64,000 nucleotides of DNA from the NCBI GenBank assembly GCA_963762965.1, contig CAVXME010000001.1:1178001-1242000 (forward strand), given 5' to 3'. Of the stretch, positions 8,654 to 17,256 are shown in pieces. Position numbers and translations under genes: made by a program. Under the pieces are notes generated by a model, which worked only from the letters and a program-made list of their open reading frames with translations, was not told the origin of the DNA and searched no databases. The stretch comes from DATBAX01 sp963762965. GTDB taxonomy: Bacteria > Acidobacteriota > Terriglobia > Terriglobales > Acidobacteriaceae. Positions within the stretch are counted from its first letter, which is position 1; each line of letters starts with the position of its first letter.

Positions 8654-8664
8654 TTCCTGCATCC

Positions 8665-9162
8665 CTACTGCAACGACAAATGCGTCGCCTGCAATTCAGG
8701 ATAGGCCTGGTTCCACTCCGCGCTAATGTGTTCAAAGATCAACCGGAACTGCTTGCTCTGTCCCGGCACGAGTGGCGAAGCACTGAAATCGACCGCATCG
8801 GGATACGGGCCTCCGGTTTGAAGAACTTTCACCGGCTGGTCCTCGACCTGCGTTACCTGCCCAATCGAATCGCGAAAGATGATGTGAAGAACGGCGCGGT
8901 TCACGGTGCGGTTGCCGGTATTCGTCATCGTTCCGTCAATGTAAGTAACGCTGGTACCGACGAAATTCTGGGCGACGGACATTTTCAAATCCGAAAGCTT
9001 GAGGTTGGCGGCGTAAGGATCAGGCGGCGCTGCGATTTGCGGCCTCGGTCGCAGGAAAAAGAGAATGATTCCCACGATCACGACGACGAACACCACGCCG
9101 AAGTAAACCGGACGCCAGTCCCGCTTCTCGGACAGCGGCGAGGGTTCGATCAGTCCGCCCAT
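8665..9162 (-). CDS. Single-pass membrane protein of unknown function, DUF2393-like
   Basis: A 165-residue protein with a short cytoplasmic N-terminus, one strongly hydrophobic segment (about residues 19-41, VYFGVVFVVVIVGIILFF) and an extracytoplasmic domain. That domain contains TNTGNRTVNRAVLHIIFRD, a beta-sandwich pattern seen in DUF2393 and FxLYD-type proteins. No catalytic motif is visible. It converges with mnmG with only 11 bases between stop codons and no clear terminator. The function is unknown; an envelope role is inferred from topology only. Confidence 0.65.
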   Translation of the reverse strand: MGGLIEPSPLSEKRDWRPVYFGVVFVVVIVGIILFFLRPRPQIAAPPDPYAANLKLSDLKMSVAQNFVGTSVTYIDGTMTNTGNRTVNRAVLHIIFRDSIGQVTQVEDQPVKVLQTGGPYPDAVDFSASPLVPGQSKQFRLIFEHISAEWNQAYPELQATHLSLQ

Positions 9163-9183
9163 GGGAGGATTGTACTAGCAAGG

Positions 9184-9272
9184 CGATTGCAGATTTGAGA
9201 TTGAAGATTGCAGATTTGAAACCCATCGTTTGGGTTCTAAATCTGCAATCTAAAATCTACAATCTGAAATTC
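9184..9272. repeat. AT-rich palindrome, AATCTGCAATC family, 3' of tldE
   Basis: Left arm (about 9187-9218) and right arm (about 9238-9268) are inverted copies of an A/T-rich unit built on GCAGATTT and AATCTGCAATC. It lies directly after the tldE stop and is similar to the palindrome just upstream of tldE. The base composition differs sharply from the surrounding genes. Confidence 0.8.
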
Positions 9273-9276
9273 TTTT

Positions 9277-10662
9277 CTATTCGCCGCCGACGGTCAGGCC
9301 ATCGATGCGAATTGTGGGACTGGCCATGGCGCCGCGGAAGACGAGGTCGCTGCCGATTTCGGAAATGTTGAAGAACATTTCTTTTAAATTCCCGGCGACG
9401 GTGATTTCTTCCACCGGATAGGTCAGCTCTCCGCCGGAAATCCAAAGGCCGGATGCGCCGCGCGAATAATCGCCGGTGACGAGGTTGGCACCGTGGCCCA
9501 GGAATTCCGTGACGTACAGGCCGTCTTTAATTCCAGAAATGATCTGTTCCGGGGTCTTTGTCCCAGCCTGCAGAAAATAGTTACCGGGGCCGATGCCGGG
9601 AGTTCCTGCCAGCCCACGAGAAGCGTTGGCCGTGGTTTGCAGCCCCAGCTTTTTCGCGGTGTACGTATTCATCAAGTACGACTTGAGCACGCCGTTCTCG
9701 ATGACGACGGTGCGCCGCGTTGGAATGCCTTCGCCGTCGAAGGGGCTGGTGCCGAAGCCGCCGGGCATGGTGCCGTCGTCGATTACGTTGACTTGGTCGC
9801 CTGCGATCTTCTCGCCTAACTTGCCGGCGAGAAAAGACGCGCCGCGGTAAACCGAGTCTCCGTTGATGCCCTCGAAAATATGGTCGAGGATGGAGCTTGC
9901 GACCATGGGGTCGAAAACAATCGGCACTTGCGCAGTCTTTACCCGCCGCGCGCCAAGGCGGCGCAAGGTGCGCTGGGCAGCGATTTTGCCGACATTTTCC
10001 GGGGAATCGAGGCGTCCCAGGCTGCGCGCGACCGAGAACCAGTAATCGCGCTGCATCGCGCCGGTCTCAGTCTGTGCAATGGGGACGGCGGCAATCGAAC
10101 AATACGAGCGCTGGTATTCGCCGATGAAGCCGTGCGAGTTGGCGAAGATTTTGTGCCCAGTGGCGGCATCGAACGAACCGCCGTCAGAATTCTTGATGCG
10201 AGGGTCCACATCGAGTGCGGCCTTTTCGGTGCGGCGCGCATAGTTGATACGTTCTTCTCCGGGCAGGGAATACACGTCGGCGGAATAAAGATCGAGATCG
10301 CCGGTAAGTGATCCGAGTTGCGATGGATCGGGGAGGCCAGCAAATGGATCTTCAGAAGTGATCTTCGAAAGCTCCAGCGCGGACTTCAACATGCGGTCGA
10401 GGCCTTCGCGGGAGAAGTCGCTGGAATAGGTGCTGGCAGCGCGTTGTCCGTTGAAGACACGCACGCCTATTGCCTTGGAGCCGGATTCCTTAAGAGTCTC
10501 GACCTGGCCGAGGCGGACCAGCGTGGAGAATTCGTCTCCTTCGCGGACCACGCATTCGGCGGCAGTTGCGCCGCCAGCCATGGCGCGGCGGACGATGTCC
10601 TGGGCAAGATCTTTGAGGTCAGTTTCGAGTTTCGGGTTTCGGGTTTCGAGTTGGGTTTGCAT
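9277..10662 (-). CDS. tldE: TldE/PmbA family protein
   Basis: Partner of TldD in a cytoplasmic metalloprotease that processes small unfolded peptides, such as microcin B17 precursor and the CcdA antitoxin in E. coli. The 461 residues contain the family N-terminal region (GATAAECVVREGDEFS), PIVFDPMVASSILDH and GGFGTSPFDGEG. As expected for TldE it lacks the zinc motif, which TldD supplies. The first ~14 residues (QTQLETRNPKLETD) are encoded by a GTTTCGGGTTTCGAG-type repeat and look like a captured leader; the native start may have been close to DLKDLAQ. It follows tldD on the same strand after about 100 bp that are filled by an AT-rich palindrome. Confidence 0.9.
   Translation of the reverse strand: MQTQLETRNPKLETDLKDLAQDIVRRAMAGGATAAECVVREGDEFSTLVRLGQVETLKESGSKAIGVRVFNGQRAASTYSSDFSREGLDRMLKSALELSKITSEDPFAGLPDPSQLGSLTGDLDLYSADVYSLPGEERINYARRTEKAALDVDPRIKNSDGGSFDAATGHKIFANSHGFIGEYQRSYCSIAAVPIAQTETGAMQRDYWFSVARSLGRLDSPENVGKIAAQRTLRRLGARRVKTAQVPIVFDPMVASSILDHIFEGINGDSVYRGASFLAGKLGEKIAGDQVNVIDDGTMPGGFGTSPFDGEGIPTRRTVVIENGVLKSYLMNTYTAKKLGLQTTANASRGLAGTPGIGPGNYFLQAGTKTPEQIISGIKDGLYVTEFLGHGANLVTGDYSRGASGLWISGGELTYPVEEITVAGNLKEMFFNISEIGSDLVFRGAMASPTIRIDGLTVGGE
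10620..10662. repeat. GTTTCGAG-type tandem repeat forming the tldE 5' end
   Basis: Tandem copies of a TTTCGGG/TTTCGAG unit encode LETRNPKLETD at the start of TldE. A related stretch lies inside prmC (44300-44345), where it encodes KLETRNFET. Confidence 0.6.
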
Positions 10663-10663
10663 A

Positions 10664-10745
10664 GGCGATTTCAGATTTGTGATTTTAGATCTCAGATTTG
10701 AGGGCGAATGGTTTCAATCTGCAATCTAAAATCTGCAATCTGAAA
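10664..10745. repeat. AT-rich palindrome, AATCTGCAATC family, 5' of tldE
   Basis: Arms at about 10666-10701 and 10712-10743 are imperfect inverted copies of the same A/T-rich unit found at 9184-9272. Together the two palindromes bracket tldE exactly. This one sits between tldD and tldE and may form an mRNA hairpin in a shared transcript. Confidence 0.8.
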
Positions 10746-10762
10746 TGCCGTCGCCCGCTGCC

Positions 10763-12217
10763 TTACTGCATGAAGCCGCCGACATCTTTCTTTGCCGTGC
10801 CGCCGACGGTGAGGCGATCGATCTTGATGGTCGGGATGCCGACGCCCACTGGCACCGCCTGTCCGTCTTTCCCGCAGGTGCCTACGCCTTCGTCGAGTTT
10901 CAAATCGTTGCCCACCATGGAAACGCGAGTCAGAACGTCGGGGCCGTTGCCAATCAGAGTTGCGCCTTTGATCGGGGCAGTGATCCGGCCATCTTCGATC
11001 ATGTAGGCCTCGGAAGCGGAGAACACAAACTTTCCGTTGGTGATGTCCACTTGGCCGCCGCCGAAATTTACTGCGTAAACGCCATGCTTGACCGATCGAA
11101 TGATGTCGCCCGGATCGTCTTCGCCAGCCAGCATGTAGGTGTTGGTCATGCGCGGCATGGGGATGTGCTCGTAACTTTCGCGGCGTCCGTTGCCGGTGTC
11201 CGACATGCCCATGAGCTTGGCGGAAAGTTTGTCACTCAGATATCCCTTGAGAATGCCTTTTTCGATCAGCATGGTGTTCTGCGTGGGCTGGCCTTCGTCG
11301 TCCACGTTGAGTGAGCCGCGACGCCAGGGCATGGTGCCGTTGTCGACAATCGTGCACTTGTCGCTGGCTACGCGCTTGCCGATCAATCCGGCGAATGCGG
11401 AAGTCTGCTTACGATTGAAATCTGCTTCGAGACCATGGCCGATGGCTTCATGCAGCAGAACTCCGGGCCAGCCGGGGCCAAGCACGACTTCCATCTCACC
11501 TGCGGGAGCTTCCCGGGCATCGAGTTGCAGGATGGCCTGACGGGAAGATTCGGCCGCAAAATATTCCGGCGTCTTCTCGCCGAAAAAGAAATCGAGGGCG
11601 ACGCGTCCACCGCCGCCGGAGCTGCCACGGGCGGAAATGCCGGCGTCGGTTTTCGCGATGCAGGAGACATTCATGCGCGCCAGAGGCTGGGAGTCCTCGG
11701 CAAACGTACCGTCGGAGCCGACAACTAAAATATTGCGTAATTCGTCGGAATAGCTGGCGCGAACTTCTTTAATGCGAGGATCGTAAGCGCGTGCGGCCTT
11801 GTCGGCGCGCATGACTAGCTCGACTTTGGCGGTGATCTCGGCGTCCACTGAGGGAAGCGTGATTGGGTAGAGGCTGCGAGCAGGCTTTTCCTGAAAACCT
11901 ACGACCGGAGTCTTGGCCGGGCCGCTGGCGATCAGGGCCGCGGTGCGTGCGGCGTGCAGAATGCGCTCGGGCGAAAGATCGTCGGTATAAGCGTAACCGG
12001 TGCGTTCCCCGGAAATGACGCGAACCCCGCAACCTGCCGAAATTCCCTGGGAGGCTGACTTCACCATGGATTCGTCAACCATCAGGGATGTTGACGAGAG
12101 GTATTCAAAATAAAGGTCAGCGTAGTCGCCGCCCGCCGAAAGGGCCGCCTGTAAATGACGTTCGAGATCTTTTTCGTTTATGCCGTAGTGCTGAAAAAAG
12201 AACCTGTTTTTATCCAC
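10763..12217 (-). CDS. tldD: TldD family metalloprotease
   Basis: Catalytic partner of TldE. The zinc-binding motif HEAIGHGLEADF is intact, and the typical segments DYADLYFEY, GCGVRVISGERTGYAYTD and ARMNVSCI are present. I place the start at the GTG at 12217 (Val-Asp-Lys-Asn), giving 484 residues, because residues encoded further upstream (to 12370) look like read-through of the intergenic region, but no strong ribosome site helps the choice. It is the first gene of the minus-strand tldD-tldE pair and is transcribed away from the nuclease-like gene that starts at 12337. Confidence 0.93.
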   Translation of the reverse strand: MDKNRFFFQHYGINEKDLERHLQAALSAGGDYADLYFEYLSSTSLMVDESMVKSASQGISAGCGVRVISGERTGYAYTDDLSPERILHAARTAALIASGPAKTPVVGFQEKPARSLYPITLPSVDAEITAKVELVMRADKAARAYDPRIKEVRASYSDELRNILVVGSDGTFAEDSQPLARMNVSCIAKTDAGISARGSSGGGGRVALDFFFGEKTPEYFAAESSRQAILQLDAREAPAGEMEVVLGPGWPGVLLHEAIGHGLEADFNRKQTSAFAGLIGKRVASDKCTIVDNGTMPWRRGSLNVDDEGQPTQNTMLIEKGILKGYLSDKLSAKLMGMSDTGNGRRESYEHIPMPRMTNTYMLAGEDDPGDIIRSVKHGVYAVNFGGGQVDITNGKFVFSASEAYMIEDGRITAPIKGATLIGNGPDVLTRVSMVGNDLKLDEGVGTCGKDGQAVPVGVGIPTIKIDRLTVGGTAKKDVGGFMQ

Positions 12218-12336
12218 CGTAGTTAGATGCCGCCGGGTTCGGAAAGGCTCCGGAAGGGCCCTACCATTATCCCACAGAGCATGCGCCAGGCATGGGAAAG
12301 CCGTCTCCAGACCGTTACCTAAAAGGGAATGGTCAC

Positions 12337-13926
12337 ATGTCACAGACAGATTCGCAATCTGCTGAAACACTCTTTGCGATGACTCCTGAATCTCTCGTCC
12401 GAGCGGTAGAGGATTTTCTCGCTGGGTCGCGCGGCGCGGTGGTTATGGAAGATGGCGCTGTGGCTTTCGATCTGGAGCAGGCCAAATATTCCATTTCCGG
12501 CGAACGCAATAAGTGCCTGCTGCATCTGTGGTCGGCGGAGCGGAACGTGGTGCGGCGTGTGCTCGACGCCGAAGTTAAGAACGAGACGCTCCGGCTTGCC
12601 GTGCAGCGGCTGGGGCAGACGAAACCCACGAAGCTGGAAATCTGCCGGGAACGCGACCCGCGCACGCCCACGGCGAAGAAAGCTGCACGGTTGGCTTATC
12701 GACAGGTTCTTGAGCGCCTTCTGCGGCGGCGGTTTCCCGGATTTACCGTTGGTCACCTCAGCACAGGTATGGATCTCGAACGCTCGTTCGGCCCCATCTA
12801 CGCGCGTGGATTGCTCCGCCGGGGGCAGACGGGCTTCGCGGTCATGGGTGTGAACGGAGAAGAAACGCAAGCTTCCATCGATGCGATGCTGACCTTCGGC
12901 ATTCTGTGGCTGGACGCCTGCCGCGAGTCGCAGGCGGGCCGGGTGATGGTCGAAGGACTGAAGCTGTTTCTGCCAGCGGCAAGTTCGGGACTGACGCGTG
13001 AACGGATCGCCTACCTGCGTGCGGACGCCGCCAAGTGGCAGTTGTATGAGCTGGACGATCGCGAGGACCACTTGAAAGAAATCGACTTCAGCGATCGCGG
13101 CAACGTGGCGACTCGCCTGGTGCATTCGCCCAATGAATCCGCGACCCACGAACGGTTCCGTGACTCGATCCGGCAAGTCAATGAACGAATGCCTGAAGCC
13201 GAGATCGCGGTGTTGTCTCCGGCGGAGGTTGCGTTTCGTTGCCACGGTTTGGAATTTGCCCGGGCCCGGTTGGCGCATGATGCTGAATCGTTTAATAGCA
13301 ATACGGAAATCGTATTTGGCCTGGGCGCGGAGGAAAAGATTCTCAGCGCTTCGAACGCCGGAGCGTTTGTTCAGCTGGTTCGAAGCATCGGGGAAGTGCG
13401 CCATTCCGGGGGGCCGCGCGATCATCCGTTGTGGCGGCTTCATCCTGAACGCTGGCTGGAATCGTTGGTGGTGCAGAATGTGGCTGTCGTGGATGAGAGG
13501 CTCGACAAAGCTTGCTTGTATTCGCAGATGCCGGCGTTCTCGGCGTCCGATCGCGCCATGATGGACGTGCTGACCGCCACCCGCGATGGGAGGCTTGCGG
13601 TCGTCGAACTCAAGGCCGATGAAGACATTCACTTGCCTCTTCAGGGACTCGATTACTGGTCGCGGGTGGCGTGGCACCAGGCGCGAGGCGAGTTCCAGCG
13701 CTTTGGATACTTTCCCGGGAGAGAGTTGTCGAGTAAGACTCCATTGTTATTCCTGGTTGCGCCTGCCTTACACGTCCATCCCGCCACGGACACATTGCTG
13801 CGTTACCTCTCTCCCGAAGTCGAGTGGACGCTGGCTGGCATTGACGAGCACTGGAGGGATGGAGTGAGGGTAGTGTTCCGCAAGCGCCCGAGAGATTGCC
13901 AATCGCCGGGCCGGAGTGTGGCGTAA
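12337..13926 (+). CDS. Protein of unknown function with a C-terminal PD-(D/E)XK-like motif
   Basis: I do not recognise this 529-residue family. The C-terminal third contains MMDVLTATRDGRLAVVELKA: Asp410, then Glu424-Leu-Lys426, the D-x13-E-x-K signature of the restriction-endonuclease-like fold. It is followed by LQGLDYWSRVAWHQ, which fits the helix after the core. The N-terminal two thirds are Arg-rich and include RRRFPGFTVGHLSTGMD, without a domain I can name. I chose the ATG at 12337, which follows AAGGGAA, over an in-frame ATG 45 bases earlier. There is no adjacent methyltransferase or helicase, so restriction is not suggested. A DNA repair or RNA/DNA-binding role is possible but unproven. 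Confidence 0.75.
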   Translation: MSQTDSQSAETLFAMTPESLVRAVEDFLAGSRGAVVMEDGAVAFDLEQAKYSISGERNKCLLHLWSAERNVVRRVLDAEVKNETLRLAVQRLGQTKPTKLEICRERDPRTPTAKKAARLAYRQVLERLLRRRFPGFTVGHLSTGMDLERSFGPIYARGLLRRGQTGFAVMGVNGEETQASIDAMLTFGILWLDACRESQAGRVMVEGLKLFLPAASSGLTRERIAYLRADAAKWQLYELDDREDHLKEIDFSDRGNVATRLVHSPNESATHERFRDSIRQVNERMPEAEIAVLSPAEVAFRCHGLEFARARLAHDAESFNSNTEIVFGLGAEEKILSASNAGAFVQLVRSIGEVRHSGGPRDHPLWRLHPERWLESLVVQNVAVVDERLDKACLYSQMPAFSASDRAMMDVLTATRDGRLAVVELKADEDIHLPLQGLDYWSRVAWHQARGEFQRFGYFPGRELSSKTPLLFLVAPALHVHPATDTLLRYLSPEVEWTLAGIDEHWRDGVRVVFRKRPRDCQSPGRSVA

Positions 13927-13928
13927 AC

Positions 13929-13953
13929 GTGGGCGCGGACGCCCGCGCCACAC
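13929..13953. repeat. 25-bp palindrome, TGTGGCGCGG family
   Basis: GTGGGCGCGGACGCCCGCGC followed by CACAC lies between two convergent genes, 3 bp after the nuclease-like stop codon. It may act as a shared stem-loop 3' end for both transcripts. Confidence 0.75.
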
Positions 13954-13966
13954 TACGTCACGCCAA

Positions 13967-14452
13967 CTACTCTTTCCACGCGCCCAGCAGTCTGCTTGCA
14001 TCCAAGAGTTGTCCCAGGTGATAGGCGTTGTGGTCGGCAACCAGCAGGGCTTCGCGCAGAATGGTCTGGCCGTCTCCCCACGGGATGCGGGCGAAAAGAT
14101 CTGTCTTCGGATTCGCAACCAGAGCCTGTATGGACTTCAAATCTTTGTGAAAGCTGGCGACGCTCTTGTTCCATGCAGAGGCAGATGGCGGAGCCGGTGT
14201 CTTCGGCCAATAGTCGGCCGGCCAATCCGGAGCCACATATTTAGGATTGCGGCTGAATTCAAGGATGTCACGCTGCGCGATGCGCAGGTGTTCGAGTAGC
14301 ATCCACGGGGAGTGGGGCAGGCCCTTCGGTTTTTGGCCGTGGAGTTTGATAGGAATGCCAGTGACGACATCTTCAAACTTGGCGTGTGCACCTCCACCCT
14401 TCAACAAATCGACGAGGTGTTGTCGCAGCTCCTTGTCGTGATTGTTCTTCAT
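13967..14452 (-). CDS. DinB family protein
   Basis: A four-helix-bundle protein of 161 residues with the DinB/YfiT metal-ligand pattern: His in LLEHLRIAQ and the pair in VADHNAYHLGQ. Members of this superfamily include thiol transferases and many of unknown function; no substrate can be named. I start at the ATG at 14452 (MKNNHDKEL). The longer open frame upstream overlaps the UvrC-like gene in another frame. It is 22 bp downstream of that gene, so the two may be co-transcribed. Confidence 0.85.
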   Translation of the reverse strand: MKNNHDKELRQHLVDLLKGGGAHAKFEDVVTGIPIKLHGQKPKGLPHSPWMLLEHLRIAQRDILEFSRNPKYVAPDWPADYWPKTPAPPSASAWNKSVASFHKDLKSIQALVANPKTDLFARIPWGDGQTILREALLVADHNAYHLGQLLDASRLLGAWKE

Positions 14453-14474
14453 CGGATTGTCCCCATTTTCCTGG

Positions 14475-15662
14475 TCATGATAAAGCTGGCGGTGGCTGCG
14501 ATGCCATCGGCTCTGGATCGGGCTTCTCCCCGCGAAAGACTCGGGAAATTCCGCGCACCAGTCTTCGCATGGGCAGTACGCCCTTTTCATCGGCAAAGAA
14601 GATTTCACCCACCCGGCTGCTGCGGTAGTACCAGCGTTTCAGGATTGCTAAGTGCTCCATGGACTCAACGGCCGTTCCCGCGACTGCGGGCGGATGATTT
14701 GTGAGGGCCTCGTGGATACGCGACTCCATGGACTGCGACTTCGCGTGTTCGGGGGACCGGAGGGCAAATGCCAACGGCGCGGAAATCGAACCTGCATCAA
14801 AGCGAAAGAACACGACCGATTCAGTTGCGGCATTGGGTTGAATAGCACTCGGTTGAACAAGCACGCCTGCCAGCCGGTCAATGCGGTGGACGATCTCCGG
14901 GAGCTGGCTGAGAATAGGTTTGAGCTTCTCGATCCGGGCGTGCAGCGTGGCCGCGTTCTCGAATTCCAGATTGGCCGATGCCTGGTCGCGCTCGCTGGAG
15001 ACTTCACGCAATAAAGATTCGCCTCCGGTGTCGAAATAGGCCTGCACGCGCGCCACTTCGGTACGATATTGCTCGTCCGTACAGCCCTTGAAACAAGGCG
15101 CCAGACACATTTTCATTTCCGAATAAATGCATCCGGGGAAAGCCGGGTCAGGATGCAGGTCGTCCACACAGCGTCGCATCTTGAAAAAATCGAGGGAATC
15201 GTTGGCGAACTTTTCTGCTGCAGTTCGCGAAACAAACGGCCCGTAGTACAGGGCATGCCCACCTAAACGGCCGAGGCGCATTGTAATCGAAGCCCGTGGA
15301 TATTCGTTTTCCATGTGCAGCTTGACCAACGGAGCAAAACGAAAGCGCAGACGATCCGCGTAAGTTTCTGGAAAAGTTGAACGCAGAACTTTGTAGAGCA
15401 GAAATCCGGATTCGAAATCCGAGCCGGTGGGCGAGTACTCGATCCAGCGGATCCGCTCGCGCAGGTTGAGCTTCCTACTGTGTTCCAAATGTGCGCCGAG
15501 AAGGCGCTGTAGGCGGCGTCGTAGATTTGCGGTCTTGCTCACATAGGGCTGGGATTGGGGATCGTCGGCACGCAACAGGAAGACCGCTGGCGCTGCCGGA
15601 GTGGCGGCGAAGATTTCCGAGTCGGAAGCGGGGACGAACTCGCAGCGCTGAGTCAGCACCAA
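14475..15662 (-). CDS. Short UvrC-like protein with a degenerate GIY-YIG domain
   Basis: A 395-residue relative of the N-terminal half of UvrC. Visible features are a GIY-YIG-like stretch (AVFLL at 26-30, YVSKTANLRRR at 40-50), a four-cysteine cluster (MRRC, then GCIYSEMKMCLAPC) resembling the Fe-S site described in UvrC, and a UVR motif (NLEFENAATLHARIEKL) for UvrB contact. The first Tyr of GIY-YIG is Phe, and the Gly of YIG is Ser. The C-terminal RNase H-like nuclease and HhH domains of full UvrC (around 600 residues) are missing. It is probably an accessory UvrC or Cho-like homologue; catalysis is uncertain. No uvrA or uvrB is nearby. Confidence 0.85.
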   Translation of the reverse strand: MVLTQRCEFVPASDSEIFAATPAAPAVFLLRADDPQSQPYVSKTANLRRRLQRLLGAHLEHSRKLNLRERIRWIEYSPTGSDFESGFLLYKVLRSTFPETYADRLRFRFAPLVKLHMENEYPRASITMRLGRLGGHALYYGPFVSRTAAEKFANDSLDFFKMRRCVDDLHPDPAFPGCIYSEMKMCLAPCFKGCTDEQYRTEVARVQAYFDTGGESLLREVSSERDQASANLEFENAATLHARIEKLKPILSQLPEIVHRIDRLAGVLVQPSAIQPNAATESVVFFRFDAGSISAPLAFALRSPEHAKSQSMESRIHEALTNHPPAVAGTAVESMEHLAILKRWYYRSSRVGEIFFADEKGVLPMRRLVRGISRVFRGEKPDPEPMASQPPPALS

Positions 15663-15694
15663 GTCATTTTAGTTTGAATCCACAGGGAAAAACC

Positions 15695-15792
15695 GCCACG
15701 GATCAACGCTGATAATGCGGATCTGAAAGAAAACCCAGACACAAGAATTGAATTTTGATCTTTATCCGCGCAAGTCAGCGAACATCCGTGGC
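15695..15792. repeat. Palindromic repeat, CCACGGAT family
   Basis: Left arm (15695-15722) GCCACGGATCAACGCTGATA and onward is the imperfect inverse of the right arm (15762-15792), ending AACATCCGTGGC. It fills the gap between the DnaC-like stop and the UvrC-like start. Related copies lie after clpB, with a single arm after rpmE. Confidence 0.75.
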
Positions 15793-15799
15793 CAAGTTT

Positions 15800-16564
15800 T
15801 TAGCGGAAGCTGGCACTACGGATGGTCTGGCGGAAGTCTTCGCCATCCATTTTGATGATGCGGCACATTTCGTGCAGCCGGGAGCGCATGCGTTCGCCGA
15901 TGCGGTCGCCGAGCGTTTCTTCACGAGTTGCGCCGCGCGGGCCACTGACCGTACCAGCTGGTTTGTCATCGAAATTCGTAGTGATGATCGTCGTGCGATT
16001 GTCGTTGTAGCGTGTGTTCAGGATCAGGCTTACCGTGTCCCAAACCCACTCGGTCGGCTTCACCGCGCCTAATTCATCCAGTACCAACACCTCTGTTTCA
16101 AACACCGGCCGCAGTACATCGAGCTCGGTGGCCTTCACCGAATCGTTGTAGGAATTCTGGATTTGCTTGAGCAGTTCGCGATAGTCATAAAACAAACAGG
16201 CGATGCCCTTGCTCAGGATTAGCTCTTTGATCATTCCCACTACCAGGTGTGTCTTGCCCACCCCGATGCTGCCAATCACCAGGAGGCCGGTATTATCGAG
16301 TGGGTATTCTTCCACGAATCGGCCGGCAGCCAGACGTGCCCCGGCCAGCCCTTGGTGCGGGCCGTCGGATTCAAAATTGGAAAGTTCGCAATGTTCGTAG
16401 CGCTTGGGAATCCGGGCCGCGGCGAGCAGCGTATGGGTGCGGGCCTGCAAACGGCAGTCACAGCGCGTGACCCGACGATCGGTATTGACTGAAACCGATT
16501 TCCAGCCTGTGCCTTCGCACAAAGGACAAACTTCCGCCGCTTTCATGACGCGTATGTTTTCCAT
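15800..16564 (-). CDS. DnaC/IstB-type AAA+ ATPase, putative helicase loader
   Basis: A 254-residue ATPase of the DnaC/DnaI/IstB group. It begins with a zinc-ribbon-like segment (CPLCEGTGW, then RCDC) resembling the N-terminus of DnaI-type loaders. Walker A GSIGVGKTH (98-106) and Walker B VLVLDELG follow, with sensor 1 IITTNF. The ATG at 16564 is chosen because homology begins at AAEVCPLC; the open frame reaches 16864 with no homology. No transposase is adjacent, so a replication role, loading DnaB, is likelier than an IS21 helper. An alternative ATG lies at 16546. Confidence 0.85.
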   Translation of the reverse strand: MENIRVMKAAEVCPLCEGTGWKSVSVNTDRRVTRCDCRLQARTHTLLAAARIPKRYEHCELSNFESDGPHQGLAGARLAAGRFVEEYPLDNTGLLVIGSIGVGKTHLVVGMIKELILSKGIACLFYDYRELLKQIQNSYNDSVKATELDVLRPVFETEVLVLDELGAVKPTEWVWDTVSLILNTRYNDNRTTIITTNFDDKPAGTVSGPRGATREETLGDRIGERMRSRLHEMCRIIKMDGEDFRQTIRSASFR

Positions 16565-16956
16565 CTTCAACCCTATATCGACTTTGCACCCGGCCGCGTA
16601 CTTTGCGCAAGTGGCAAGACCCACGTCCCTGTGTACATACTGTGAAGATGTGCGCCAGGCTGTGGAGAGCTGAGGAAATAAAGCCGGTTTGGTGTAGGCC
16701 TCTTCCGCTCGGAAGTCCGACTTCCTTTGGGCTAGTCCATGGAGGATTCGATTGTCCATCTTGCTAACAAGAATGCCCGGCCATACCCGAGCTAAGAGTC
16801 CTCTCTTCTCAGAATGACCCAAATCTGCCATCCAGCGCGGATTTTCACAGTTGACTTTCACCACAGACGGTAGCTAAATAGGGCCGCCGGGTTTTCCACT
16901 CGGCGCGTGCGTCGGTTCGTGCGTGCCGGGATCAGCGAAACCTGCTAGGAGAGAAA

Positions 16957-17238
16957 ATGAATAAAGCCGATCTTATCGATCGCATCGCAGCGGGCAGCGG
17001 AATCAGCAAGACACAAGCATCGACCGCAATTGACACGGCCGTGGACAGCATTACGGCCGCTCTGAAAAAAGGAGACCGGGTGGCGTTGATTGGGTTTGGC
17101 ACCTTCTCGGTTTCAGCAAGAAAAGCCCGCAACGGGCGCAACCCGCAGACCGGGGCCACGATCAAAATCGCAGCCCGCAAGGTCGCAAAGTTTTCTGCCG
17201 GCGCGGAATTGAAGAAGGCAGTCAACCGAAGCAAGTAA
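16957..17238 (+). CDS. hup: HU family DNA-binding protein
   Basis: Small nucleoid protein of 93 residues that bends and compacts DNA as a dimer. Family signatures are MNKADLIDRIAAGSGISK, GFGTFSVSARKARNGRNPQTG (DNA-binding arm with the tip RNP) and the basic C-terminus. AGGAGAG lies shortly before the ATG. It is a single gene closed by a strong terminator at 17257. Its 5' region of about 90 bp is shared with the divergent DnaC-like gene. Confidence 0.97.
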   Translation: MNKADLIDRIAAGSGISKTQASTAIDTAVDSITAALKKGDRVALIGFGTFSVSARKARNGRNPQTGATIKIAARKVAKFSAGAELKKAVNRSK

Positions 17239-17256
17239 GGGTTTTAGGAAAAGAAG

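Noticed and set aside
9184..10745. CRISPR array made of the AT-rich repeats
   Set aside because: Only two palindromic units, 1.4 kb apart, without regular spacers or cas genes.
12340..13677. 445-codon open frame antisense to the PD-(D/E)XK-like gene
   Set aside because: No domain, low-quality composition, and the plus-strand frame has a nuclease motif and a ribosome site.
14140..14160. GGACTTCAAATC string resembling part of tRNA-Sec
   Set aside because: It lies within the DinB-like coding sequence and no acceptor or D-arm pairing is present.
15800..16564. IS21-type IstB helper
   Set aside because: No IstA transposase and no terminal repeats; the N-terminal zinc ribbon is better explained by a DnaC/DnaI-type loader.
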